NCBI GenBank assembly: GCA_963788185.1
Contig: CAWBGE010000017.1
Location: forward strand, 620,001 to 684,000
Direction of reading: 5' to 3'
DNA from: CAIWHR01 sp963788185
GTDB lineage: Bacteria > Pseudomonadota > Gammaproteobacteria > Burkholderiales > Casimicrobiaceae
Length of the DNA stretch: 64,000 bases
The notes under the pieces were generated by a model. That model did not search any database. It was not told the origin of the DNA and saw nothing but the letters and a program-made list of their open reading frames with translations. This document shows positions 17,277 through 25,648 of this stretch, piece by piece (within the stretch, counting starts at the first letter, position 1; every line of letters starts with the position of its first letter). A program made the position numbers and the translations under genes.

Positions 17277-17385
17277 TGCGGACGCCTGGAGGTCGCGCGC
17301 AGCGAATTCCCGGCGCGTTCCGTGGTGGAGATGCGCATTGGCTTCGATCGCCGTACCGGCAGGAACCCGACGAAAGGAAGACGAG

Positions 17386-18324
17386 ATGACCGGCAGCAGC
17401 ACGACGACGTTCACCCGCAGCAACTGGCCCATCGCAGCGGCGATGATCCCGTTTCCCCCCACGCTTCCGGACGGCACGTCGGTTCAGGACCAGAGCGTCG
17501 AGGGGTGGGCCGCGACGCTGCAGGAGGTCGTGGACGCGGGCTTCACCGAACTCGACCCCACCGACAGCTGGCTGCGGGTGGCCGATCTCGCGCCTGCCCG
17601 CCAGGACGAGTTCTTTGCCCTCGCGAAGGCGATGCATCTGACCATTCCGGCGATCTCCACGTCGCGCCGCAGCGTCATCGACCCCGTGCACGGCGACGAG
17701 TACCTGCGCTACAGCCACCGCGTCATCGATGCCGCGGCGAGCTGCGGCGCCAAGGTCGTTTCGTTCGGATTCTTCGGACCGTTCACGCCGGCGCAGAAGG
17801 CGGTGCTCTGGTTCTGGACTGCCGACGGGGTGCGCAATCCCGACGATCCCGCCGAGCGCGCCAAGGCGGTGGCGCGCATCCGCGAGCTCGGCCGGCACGC
17901 GGCGGAGGCGGGCATCGACGTCGTGCTCGAAATGTACGAGGACACCTACGTCGGCACAGCCGACGACGCGGTGCGGTTCGTCACCGACGTCGACCTTTCC
18001 AACGTCGGGCTCAATCCCGACATCGGCAACCTGATCCGGCTGCACCGCCCGGTTGAAAATTGGCTCAGCATGATCGAGAAGACGGTGCCGTACACCAAGT
18101 ACTGGCATGTGAAGAACTACTACCGGATGGAAGACCCGGCGTCGAAGACGATCATGACCTGCCCGGCGCCGATGGCGCTGGGGCTCATCAACTACCGGGT
18201 GGCGGTGAAGCGGGCGATCGACTGCGGGTTCCGCGGCGCGTTCCTGCTCGAGCACTACGGCGGCGACGGACTCACCGTCTGCGCGATGAACCGCGAATAC
18301 CTGCGAACCATACTGCCACGTTAA
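17386..18324 (+). CDS. oiaC: Xylose-isomerase-like TIM barrel, probable 3-oxo-isoapionate decarboxylase (OiaC-like)
   Basis: A 312-residue sugar phosphate isomerase/epimerase-fold protein, start ATG 17386 behind AAAGGAAG. Signatures are NWPIAAAMIPFPPTLPDG at about 12-29, ELDPTDSWLRV, RRSVIDP, the metal-ligand Glu in LEMYEDTYVGTADD, NPDIGNLIRLHRP, KYWHVKNYYR and LEHYGGDG. From memory these motifs fit OiaC, which decarboxylates 3-oxo-isoapionate to L-erythrulose in D-apionate catabolism. The three flanking genes (two tetrulose-phosphate isomerases and a DhaK-type kinase) are exactly the enzymes needed to process L-erythrulose. If not OiaC, it is an undefined isomerase of the same superfamily. 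Confidence 0.75.
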   Translation: MTGSSTTTFTRSNWPIAAAMIPFPPTLPDGTSVQDQSVEGWAATLQEVVDAGFTELDPTDSWLRVADLAPARQDEFFALAKAMHLTIPAISTSRRSVIDPVHGDEYLRYSHRVIDAAASCGAKVVSFGFFGPFTPAQKAVLWFWTADGVRNPDDPAERAKAVARIRELGRHAAEAGIDVVLEMYEDTYVGTADDAVRFVTDVDLSNVGLNPDIGNLIRLHRPVENWLSMIEKTVPYTKYWHVKNYYRMEDPASKTIMTCPAPMALGLINYRVAVKRAIDCGFRGAFLLEHYGGDGLTVCAMNREYLRTILPR

Positions 18325-18338
18325 GGGGGAAGCACATC

Positions 18339-20048
18339 ATGACGCAGATCCACGACCAGCCCGAGGCCTTCGCAACCACGGCTTTGGCCGGGTTCTGTTC
18401 CGCCAACGCGCGCACGGTCCGGCTGGTGAGGGGAGGCGTACTGCGCGCGACCGCGACGCCGGAGGGCAAGGTTGCGCTCGTGGTCGGCGGCGGCTCGGGC
18501 CATTACCCGGCGTTCGCGGGTTTTGTCGGGCCGGGGCTCGCCGATGCCGCGGTCGCCGGCGACGTGTTCGCGTCGCCGTCGGCGCAGGCCGCGGCCCACG
18601 TCATGCGACTCGCGCATCGCGGCGGCGGCGTCGTGCTCGGGTTCGGCAACTACGCCGGCGACGTGATGAATTTCGGCCTCGCCGCCGAGCGCCTCGAGTC
18701 CGAAGGCATCGCCGTGCGGATCCTGGCGGTGACCGACGACGTGGCCAGCGCGCCCGCCGAAAAGGCGAGTCTGCGCCGCGGCGTCGCCGGGGATCTGGTC
18801 GTATTCAAGATCGTCGGTGCCGCCGCCGAGGCGGGGTTGGATCTCGATGCCGTCGAGCGGGTCGGCAGGTCGGCCAATACGCGCACGATGTCGTTCGGCG
18901 TTGCCTTCACCGGCTGCACGCTGCCGGGCGCCGCCGAGCCGCTGTTCTCGGTGCCGAGAGGGCGCATGGGCGTGGGGCTCGGGATTCACGGCGAGCCGGG
19001 CATCAGCGAAGAGCGGATCCTGCCGGCGGCCGAACTCGGCACCTTCCTGGTCGCGCGGCTGGTGGCCGAGCGCCCCGCCGGCGCGAGCGGGCGCGTGGCC
19101 GTGGTGCTCAACGGCCTGGGCTGCACCAAGTACGAGGAGCTCTTCGTCCTCTGGACCGGCGTCGAGGCGGCGCTGCTCGAGGCGGGGCTGACGGTCGTCG
19201 CGCCCGAGGTCGGAGAGTATGTGACGAGCCTCGACATGGCCGGCGTCTCGTTGACGCTGACCTGGCTCGACGACGAGCTGGAGCGGTTCTGGCTCGCGCC
19301 ATCCGACGTACCGGTATTGCGGCGCGGCAGCATCATCGCGACCGTCCCCGCCCCGCCGATCGTCGAGGACCAGCACCAGCCCGTCGCCTTCGGGCCCGCG
19401 TCGACGCGCTCGCGCGACGACGCGCGGTGCATCGCCGGAGTGCTCGCGAGGATCGCTCTCGCGCTTCGCGACGCCGAGGAAGAGTTCGGCCGCATCGATG
19501 CGATCGCCGGCGACGGCGACCACGGCCAGGGCATGACGCGCGGCTCGGCCGCGGCATCGGCGGCTGCGGAAAGCGCAGTCACGGCAGGGGCCGGCGCCGC
19601 GAGCGCGCTTGCCGCTGCCGGCGATGCGTGGGCCGACCGCGCGGGGGGCACTTCCGGCGCACTATGGGGGCTCGCGTTGCGCTCCTGGAGCGGCGCCTTC
19701 AGCGACGACGCGGCGATGACGCCGGCGTCGGTGGCCGACGGCGCGCAGGCCGCGCTGGACGCGATCAAGCGGCTGGGACGAGCACGGCTGGGCGACAAGA
19801 CGCTGGTCGATGCGTTCGAACCGTTCGTGGCGGCGCTACGCGACGGGGTGCGGCAGGGTCAATCGTTGGCAGTCGCATGGAGTGCGGCTGCGGTCGCCGC
19901 GACCCAGGCGGCGGAGGCGACCGCGCAACTCACGCCGAAGCTGGGCCGCGCCCGCCCGCATGCGGCGCGCAGCCTGGGTCACCCCGACGCCGGAGCCGCG
20001 TCACTTGCGCTGTGCTCTCGCGTCGCCGCGAAAATCATCGCGGCGTAG
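18339..20048 (+). CDS. lerK: Fused DhaK-DhaL kinase, probable L-erythrulose kinase (LerK-like)
   Basis: A 569-residue ATP-dependent dihydroxyacetone kinase-family protein. The K domain covers about 1-330 with the covalent substrate-binding histidine H217 in GIHGEPG; the L (ATP) domain covers about 355-569 with the metal-binding aspartates in AGDGDHGQGM and the loop AGGTSGALWG. The canonical GGGSGHEPAHAG of glycerone kinases reads GGGSGHYPAFAG here (50-61), an altered substrate pocket seen in erythrulose-type kinases. The start at 18339 follows AAGGGGGAAG, 14 bp after oiaC. Predicted reaction: L-erythrulose to L-erythrulose 1-phosphate. Dihydroxyacetone cannot be excluded. Confidence 0.82.
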   Translation: MTQIHDQPEAFATTALAGFCSANARTVRLVRGGVLRATATPEGKVALVVGGGSGHYPAFAGFVGPGLADAAVAGDVFASPSAQAAAHVMRLAHRGGGVVLGFGNYAGDVMNFGLAAERLESEGIAVRILAVTDDVASAPAEKASLRRGVAGDLVVFKIVGAAAEAGLDLDAVERVGRSANTRTMSFGVAFTGCTLPGAAEPLFSVPRGRMGVGLGIHGEPGISEERILPAAELGTFLVARLVAERPAGASGRVAVVLNGLGCTKYEELFVLWTGVEAALLEAGLTVVAPEVGEYVTSLDMAGVSLTLTWLDDELERFWLAPSDVPVLRRGSIIATVPAPPIVEDQHQPVAFGPASTRSRDDARCIAGVLARIALALRDAEEEFGRIDAIAGDGDHGQGMTRGSAAASAAAESAVTAGAGAASALAAAGDAWADRAGGTSGALWGLALRSWSGAFSDDAAMTPASVADGAQAALDAIKRLGRARLGDKTLVDAFEPFVAALRDGVRQGQSLAVAWSAAAVAATQAAEATAQLTPKLGRARPHAARSLGHPDAGAASLALCSRVAAKIIAA

Positions 20049-20160
20049 CGCCGCTGTTCCGCCGCATGCAGGCGAGATTGCGGGCATTCCACTCGTTCTC
20101 GAGGCGGCTGGTCTCCTCGTACGTCTCGCGCCACGTCAGCCAATGCTCGACCGGCGTCAA
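20035..20160 (-). CDS. Possible 41-residue hypothetical protein coupled to the IOR gene
   Basis: After the IOR stop (20157-20159) a TTG at 20160 overlaps it by 4 bp and opens a 41-codon frame. The peptide is rich in aromatic and charged residues (HWLTWRETYEETSRLENEW, then NARNLACM), a composition unlike typical GC-rich noise. Its last 14 bp overlap the 3' end of the opposite-strand kinase gene. No clear ribosome-binding site is visible, so coupling would be needed. I recognise no family; it is a candidate only. Confidence 0.33.
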   Translation of the reverse strand: MTPVEHWLTWRETYEETSRLENEWNARNLACMRRNSGATPR

Positions 20161-23100
20161 CCACCGGCCGCGACAACCGGGATACGCTCGACGATGCTCG
20201 GCGCCTGCGGGCGCGCGGTGCGGAACGCAGCGAGCAATCGCGCTTCCTTTTCCTTCGCCGCGGAGAGGTGGCGTTCCTTGACGTGGCCGTAGCCGCGTAT
20301 CGCGTCGGGGATCGTCGCAATGTCCACGGCCAGCGCGTGATTGTGCAGCGCCAGCGCGCCGAGGATCTCGTCCACCACCGCCTCGTATTCCCCGACCAGC
20401 GCGCGTTCGCGGCGGCGCTCCGCGCTGCGGTTGAAAACGTCCAGCATCGTGCCGCGGTAATGGCGCAGGCGTGCGAGGACGGCGAAGGCACGCATCATCC
20501 ACGGTCCGTAACTTCGCTTGCGCACGATGCCGGTCGTGGAATCGGGGCGGGAGATCAGCGGCGGTGCGAGGTGGAAGCGGAGCGTGTAATCGCCCTCGAA
20601 GCGCGCGGCGATGCGGGCCCGGAAATCCCCGTCCGCATAGAGGCGCGCGACCTCGTATTCGTCCTTGATGGCGAGCAGCTTGAAGTAATGCCGCGCGACC
20701 GCTTCGGTGAGCGCGGTTTCGCCTGGCGCGGTCGCGGCCTCGATCGCGCGCACGCGGGCGACGAGATCGGTGTAGCGCTGCGCGTAGGCCGCATCCTGGT
20801 AGTCGGTCAGCTGCGCGCTGCGGCGGGCGATGACCTCGTCCAGCGACGACGAGAGTCGCTGCGAGTCGGGCAGGGTGTCGATGGTGCTCGCCGCTGCCGC
20901 GACCCGGTCGGGATACACGGCCGCCCGACGGCCCCAGGTATAGGCCTCCTTGTTGGCCTCGACGGCCGCCCCGTTGATCTCGATCGCCCGCAGCAGCGCG
21001 GCCTCGCCGACGGGGATCAGGCCGCGCTGCCAGGCGAAGCCGACCATGAACAGGTTGGTCGCGATCGTGTCGCCGAGAAGGCCGGTCGCCAGCCGGGTCG
21101 CATCGAGGAACTCGGCGTCGCCGGCGCCCACCGCGTCGACGATGTCGCGTTCCATCGACTCGAGCGGGAACGCGAGATCGGGATTCGCGGCGAAGTGCGC
21201 CGGCATCACGCGGGCGGTATTCACCAGCGCGCGGGTGACGCCTTTCTGCATCTTGGCGAGTGCTTCGTACCCCACGCCGGTGACGATGTCGCAGGCAAGG
21301 ACGAGCCTGGCGTCGCCGGCCGCGATCCGCGTGGCGTGCAGCTGCTCCGGCACGTCGGCGATGCGAACGTGCGAGACGACTGCGCCGTTCTTCTGCGCGA
21401 GCCCTGCCATGTCGAGCACGCTGCAGCCCTTGCCTTCGAGGTGCGCGGCCATGCCCAGCAGCGCGCCGATCGTGACCACGCCGGTGCCGCCGATGCCGGT
21501 TACCAGGATGCCATACGGCTGCGCGGTCGACGGCAGAACCGGCTCGGGCAGCGGCGGAAAGTCAATGTCACCTGCCGTCGACGGTCTCTTCAGTCGACCG
21601 CCTTCGACGGTGACAAAGCTCGGACAGAAGCCCTCGATGCACGAGTAGTCCTTGTTGCAGGCGCTCTGGTCGATCGCCCGCTTGCGGCCGAATTCGGTCT
21701 CGACGGGCACCACCGCGACGCAATTCGACGTGATGCCGCAATCGCCGCAGCCCTCGCAGACGCGTTCGTTGATGAACACGCGTTGCGCCGGATCGGGGAG
21801 CTTGCCGCGCTTGCGCCGGCGCCGTTTCTCGGCGGCACAGGTCTGGTCGTAGAGCAGCACCGTGCAGCCGGGGATCTCCCGCAGCGTCTTCTGGACGAAA
21901 TCGAGTTCGCCGCGTCCATGGACTGCGACGTCCGACGGGAAATAGCCGCGCGGGTATTTGCCAGGCTCGTCGCTGACGACGATGACGCGCTTCACACCTT
22001 CGGCACGAACCTGGCGGACGATGTCGGCCGGTGACAGCGGGCCGTCGACCGGCTGGCCGCCGGTCATCGCCACCGCGTCGTTGTAGAGGATCTTGTAGGT
22101 GAGGTTGACCCCGCTGGCGACGACTGCCCGGATGGCCAGCACGCCGCTGTGGTAGTAGGTGCCGTCGCCGATGTTGGCGAAGACGTGTTTCTCGGTGGTG
22201 AACGGCGCCTGCCCGATCCAGGTGGCGCCTTCGCCGCCCATGTGCGTGAACGTCGACGTGCTGCGATCCATCCACATCGCCATCACGTGGCAACCGATGC
22301 CCGCGGTGGCGCGGCTGCCGTCGGGGACGTGGGTCGAGGTGTTGTGCGGGCAGCCGGCGCAGAACCATGGCCTGCGCTCCAGGGTGATCCGCGGTCGATC
22401 GAGTACCGCTTCCTTCTGGTTGATCCAGTCGACGCGCGCGCGCAGTTTTTCGATGGCGCGCGGATTGAGCTGCAGCCGCTCGATGCGCTGTGCGATGGCG
22501 CGGGCGATCATCGCCGGCGTGAGTTCGGACACCGCCGGCAGCAGCCAGTCGCCGTGCGGGTGCCGCCACTCGCCCTTCTCGTCGAACTTGCCGACGACGC
22601 GGGGACGAACGTCGTCGCGCCAGTTGTAGAGCTGCTCCTTCAGCTGGTACTCGACGACCTGCCGCTTTTCCTCGACGACGAGGATCTCTTCGAGCCCTTC
22701 CGCGAACTGCCGCACGCCCTCGGGTTCCAGCGGCCAGGGCATCGCCACCTTGTAGACCCGCAGGCCGATTTCGGCGGCGTCGGCTTCGGTGATGCCGAGG
22801 TCTTCCAGCGCCTGCCGGACGTCGAGGTAGCTCTTGCCGCTGGTGATGATGCCAAGGCGCGGTCGGGGCGAATCGATGACGATGCGGTTCAGGCGGTTGG
22901 CGCGGGCGTAGTGCAGCACCGCGTAGATCTTGCTGTCGTGCATCCGGGCTTCGGTAGCCAGGAACGGATCGGGCCAGCGCAGCGACACGCCGTCCCTGGG
23001 AAACGGAAAGTCGCCGGGGATGACGACTTCCGTGCGCGCCGGATCGACCTCCACCGATGCGGTGCTCTCTACGGTGTCGGCGACGCATTTGAAGCCGACC

Positions 23101-23702
23101 CAGCACCCCGAGTAGCGGCTCATCGCCCAGCCGTGGAGGCCGAGGTCGAGGATCTCCTGCACCGACGACGGGTAGAGCACCGGGATCATCGCCGCGGCGA
23201 GCATGTGGTCCGACTGGTGCGGCAGCGTCGACGACTTCGCGCCGTGGTCGTCGCCGGCCAGCACCAGCACGCCGCCGTGCTTCGACGTGCCGGCGTGGTT
23301 GGCGTGCTTGAACACGTCGCCGCAGCGGTCCACGCCCGGCCCCTTGCCGTACCACATCGCGAACACGCCGTCGTAGCGCGCGCCTTCGTAGAGGGTGACC
23401 TGCTGCGTGCCCCAGATCGACGTCGCGGCGAGGTCTTCGTTGAGCCCGGGCTGGAACCTGATGTGCGCGGCGTCGAGGAACTTCCGCGCGCTCCACAGCG
23501 ACTGGTCGAGGGCGCCCAGCGGAGAGCCGCGATAGCCCGACACGAAGCCCGCGGTGTCGAGTCCCGCCAGGACGTCGCGCTGCCGTTGCAGCAGCAGCAG
23601 GCGAACCAGCGCCTGCGTGCCGTTCAGGAAGACGCGGCCCGATCCGATGGCGTATTTGTCATCGAGTGCAAGCTCGCGCAGGGGAGGAGCGGCAGCAGAC
23701 AT
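20157..23702 (-). CDS. Indolepyruvate ferredoxin oxidoreductase, fused alpha-beta (IOR)
   Basis: A 1181-residue single-chain 2-oxoacid:acceptor oxidoreductase that oxidatively decarboxylates aryl or other 2-oxo acids to acyl-CoA using TPP and ferredoxin-type acceptors. The order is an N-terminal pyrimidine-binding/core domain (GYRGSPLGALD near 56, FQPGLNEDLAATS), a TPP-binding domain with CAGCPHNTSTHVPDG near 450 and GDGTYYHSG, a Cys-rich Fe-S region (CEGCGDCGITSNC, CNKDYSCIEGFC, about 650-700), then the gamma-type domain from about 740 (GIGGTGVVTIGALLGMAA) and a C-terminal DUF6537-like region. It is 96 bp downstream of the TRAP permease gene on the same strand, which suggests that the transporter feeds a 2-oxo acid or its precursor. 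Confidence 0.92.
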   Translation of the reverse strand: MSAAAPPLRELALDDKYAIGSGRVFLNGTQALVRLLLLQRQRDVLAGLDTAGFVSGYRGSPLGALDQSLWSARKFLDAAHIRFQPGLNEDLAATSIWGTQQVTLYEGARYDGVFAMWYGKGPGVDRCGDVFKHANHAGTSKHGGVLVLAGDDHGAKSSTLPHQSDHMLAAAMIPVLYPSSVQEILDLGLHGWAMSRYSGCWVGFKCVADTVESTASVEVDPARTEVVIPGDFPFPRDGVSLRWPDPFLATEARMHDSKIYAVLHYARANRLNRIVIDSPRPRLGIITSGKSYLDVRQALEDLGITEADAAEIGLRVYKVAMPWPLEPEGVRQFAEGLEEILVVEEKRQVVEYQLKEQLYNWRDDVRPRVVGKFDEKGEWRHPHGDWLLPAVSELTPAMIARAIAQRIERLQLNPRAIEKLRARVDWINQKEAVLDRPRITLERRPWFCAGCPHNTSTHVPDGSRATAGIGCHVMAMWMDRSTSTFTHMGGEGATWIGQAPFTTEKHVFANIGDGTYYHSGVLAIRAVVASGVNLTYKILYNDAVAMTGGQPVDGPLSPADIVRQVRAEGVKRVIVVSDEPGKYPRGYFPSDVAVHGRGELDFVQKTLREIPGCTVLLYDQTCAAEKRRRRKRGKLPDPAQRVFINERVCEGCGDCGITSNCVAVVPVETEFGRKRAIDQSACNKDYSCIEGFCPSFVTVEGGRLKRPSTAGDIDFPPLPEPVLPSTAQPYGILVTGIGGTGVVTIGALLGMAAHLEGKGCSVLDMAGLAQKNGAVVSHVRIADVPEQLHATRIAAGDARLVLACDIVTGVGYEALAKMQKGVTRALVNTARVMPAHFAANPDLAFPLESMERDIVDAVGAGDAEFLDATRLATGLLGDTIATNLFMVGFAWQRGLIPVGEAALLRAIEINGAAVEANKEAYTWGRRAAVYPDRVAAAASTIDTLPDSQRLSSSLDEVIARRSAQLTDYQDAAYAQRYTDLVARVRAIEAATAPGETALTEAVARHYFKLLAIKDEYEVARLYADGDFRARIAARFEGDYTLRFHLAPPLISRPDSTTGIVRKRSYGPWMMRAFAVLARLRHYRGTMLDVFNRSAERRRERALVGEYEAVVDEILGALALHNHALAVDIATIPDAIRGYGHVKERHLSAAKEKEARLLAAFRTARPQAPSIVERIPVVAAGG

Positions 23703-23798
23703 CGACGTTTCACTCCGCTAAAGGTCGAGGTCCCGGATGGGGCAGCCTCCGGCCGGGATCCGCGTGCCGCGACGAGAAGCGTGATTGACTCGCCGCGC

Positions 23799-25085
23799 CT
23801 ACTTGTAGTTCATCGTGCCGGGCAGCCACAGCGCGATCGACGGGACGAACAGCACCAGTGCGATACCGCCGAGAAGCAGAAGCACATAGGGGGTGACGCC
23901 GGCGATGATCTCGCGGATCGGCGCGCGGGTGATCGCCTTGATCGCGAAGAGGTTCATCCCCACCGGCGGCGTGATCAACGCGAGTTCGAGATTGATGGTG
24001 AGCAGGATGCCGTACCAGATCGGGTCGATCTTCAGCGCCGCCAGCACCGGCAGCACGACGGGGGTGGTGATCAGGATGATCGAAATCGTCTCCAGGAACA
24101 TGCCGAGCACGAGGACGAGCAGCATCACGGCGAGCAGGAAACCGATCTGAGTCACGCCGTGCTGCGCTACCAGATCGACCATCTGGTTGGGGATGCGCAA
24201 CTTGGTCAACGCGTTGCCGAGCAGCGCCGCGGCGGCGAGGATCAGGAACAGCATCGCCGAATTGCGCGCAGCGTCGATCGCCGAGTGCCAGAGGTCGGCG
24301 AGCGTGAAGTTGCGGTAGACGAACATCGCGATCAGCAGCGCGCCCAGCGCGCCGGCGGCAGCGGCTTCGGTCGCAGTGAATACGCCGAAATACATGCCGC
24401 CCAGCACCAGCGTGGGAAGCGTGAGCGACCAGAACGAACGGCGTAGCGCAGCCAGCACCTCGGGCATCGTGGCGCGCGGCTCGGTCGCGACGGGATTCTT
24501 CGCGAGCTTCGCCGACGTCATGCAATAGGCGGCAAAGAGCACCGCCAGCATGAGGCCGGGGACGACGCCGGCCATGAACAGCGCGCCGATCGAAGTGTCC
24601 GACACGACGCCGAACAGCACCATCGGTCCCGACGGCGGGATCAGGATCCCCAGCGTGCCGCCGGCGCCGACGACGCCGTAGGCGACGCGCGGGCTGTAGC
24701 CGTAACGGATCATCAGCGGAATCGCCGCCGAGCCGATGGTCAGCGCGGTGGCCACGCTCGAGCCGGAGATCGCGGCGAACACCGTGCAGGCAGCGACGGT
24801 GGCCACGCCCATGCCGCCTGGCAGGTGCCGCAGCAGCGTGTGCGCGGCGCCGAAGAGATCGTCGACGACCTTGCCGCGGATCATGAAATGGGCCATCAGC
24901 GTGAACAGCGGAATCGCCACCAGCAGGTAGGTGTTGAGCTTGCCGAACACGAGGTCGCCGATGCCGCCGAGCTTGCCTTCGGCGAGGTAGACGATGGCAG
25001 TGGCGAACAGCGTCAGCCCGGCGAAGACCGGGATGCCGGTGACGAGCACCAGCACCAGCCCCAGCAGGATCAGCGCGAACAGCAT
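23799..25085 (-). CDS. dctM: TRAP transporter large permease (DctM)
   Basis: A 428-residue membrane protein with about 12 helices. The start at ATG 25085 overlaps the stop of dctQ by one base (TAATG); the longer frame to 25223 lies inside dctQ. DctM signatures are the N-terminal MLFALILLGLVLVLVTGIPV, the SGSSVATALTIGSAAIPLM loop and the GVVGAGGTLGILIPPSGPM segment. It forms the sodium-coupled channel of a TRAP importer for carboxylates or sialic-acid-like compounds, working with the adjacent DctQ and DctP. Confidence 0.95.
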   Translation of the reverse strand: MLFALILLGLVLVLVTGIPVFAGLTLFATAIVYLAEGKLGGIGDLVFGKLNTYLLVAIPLFTLMAHFMIRGKVVDDLFGAAHTLLRHLPGGMGVATVAACTVFAAISGSSVATALTIGSAAIPLMIRYGYSPRVAYGVVGAGGTLGILIPPSGPMVLFGVVSDTSIGALFMAGVVPGLMLAVLFAAYCMTSAKLAKNPVATEPRATMPEVLAALRRSFWSLTLPTLVLGGMYFGVFTATEAAAAGALGALLIAMFVYRNFTLADLWHSAIDAARNSAMLFLILAAAALLGNALTKLRIPNQMVDLVAQHGVTQIGFLLAVMLLVLVLGMFLETISIILITTPVVLPVLAALKIDPIWYGILLTINLELALITPPVGMNLFAIKAITRAPIREIIAGVTPYVLLLLGGIALVLFVPSIALWLPGTMNYK

Positions 25086-25615
25086 TACTCGATGACCTTC
25101 GGCGGTTTCGTTCCGTGCGATCGCACCACCGGCGCCTTGCCGCGGGCAATCTCGATAAAGCCCACGATCGCGGCAATGCCCATCAGTCCCGCGCCGATCG
25201 GCACGACGACCTGGGGAATCCACATCGGCACCGCGAGATGGCCGTTCGACAGCAGGCCCACCATGCGCGAGAACGCGACCATGTCGACGCCCTCGACGGT
25301 CAGCAACGCTGCCGCCAGCGCCACCGCGACGAAGCCCGCAAGTGCCGTGACGCGCCGGCCGGAGAGGCTCAGGCGCTCGGTGAGGATGTCGACGGCGATG
25401 TGCTCGCCCTGGCGCAGGGCATCTGCGGCCGCGAGCATGACGCTCGCGACCAGCAGGTAGCCCACCAACTCGTCGACCCAGGTGACGGGCGCATTGAGAA
25501 AGTAACGCATGACCACCGAGTAGGCGATCAGGAACATCGACGCGATCAGCGCGATCGCCGCCAGAACGACCCCGAGCGTGGCCAGGGCGGCGACGATGCG
25601 ATCGACGAACTTCAC
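25085..25615 (-). CDS. dctQ: TRAP transporter small permease (DctQ)
   Basis: A 176-residue, four-helix membrane protein starting at GTG 25615 with GGAAG upstream. The DctQ pattern is seen in VVMRYFLNAPVTWVDELVGY (about 34-53) and GEHIAVDILTERLS. It anchors the DctP receptor to DctM. It overlaps dctM by one base and follows dctP by 33 bp. Confidence 0.92.
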   Translation of the reverse strand: MKFVDRIVAALATLGVVLAAIALIASMFLIAYSVVMRYFLNAPVTWVDELVGYLLVASVMLAAADALRQGEHIAVDILTERLSLSGRRVTALAGFVAVALAAALLTVEGVDMVAFSRMVGLLSNGHLAVPMWIPQVVVPIGAGLMGIAAIVGFIEIARGKAPVVRSHGTKPPKVIE

Positions 25616-25648
25616 GACGAGGCTTCCGTCACCGGCCGATCCGGCGCA

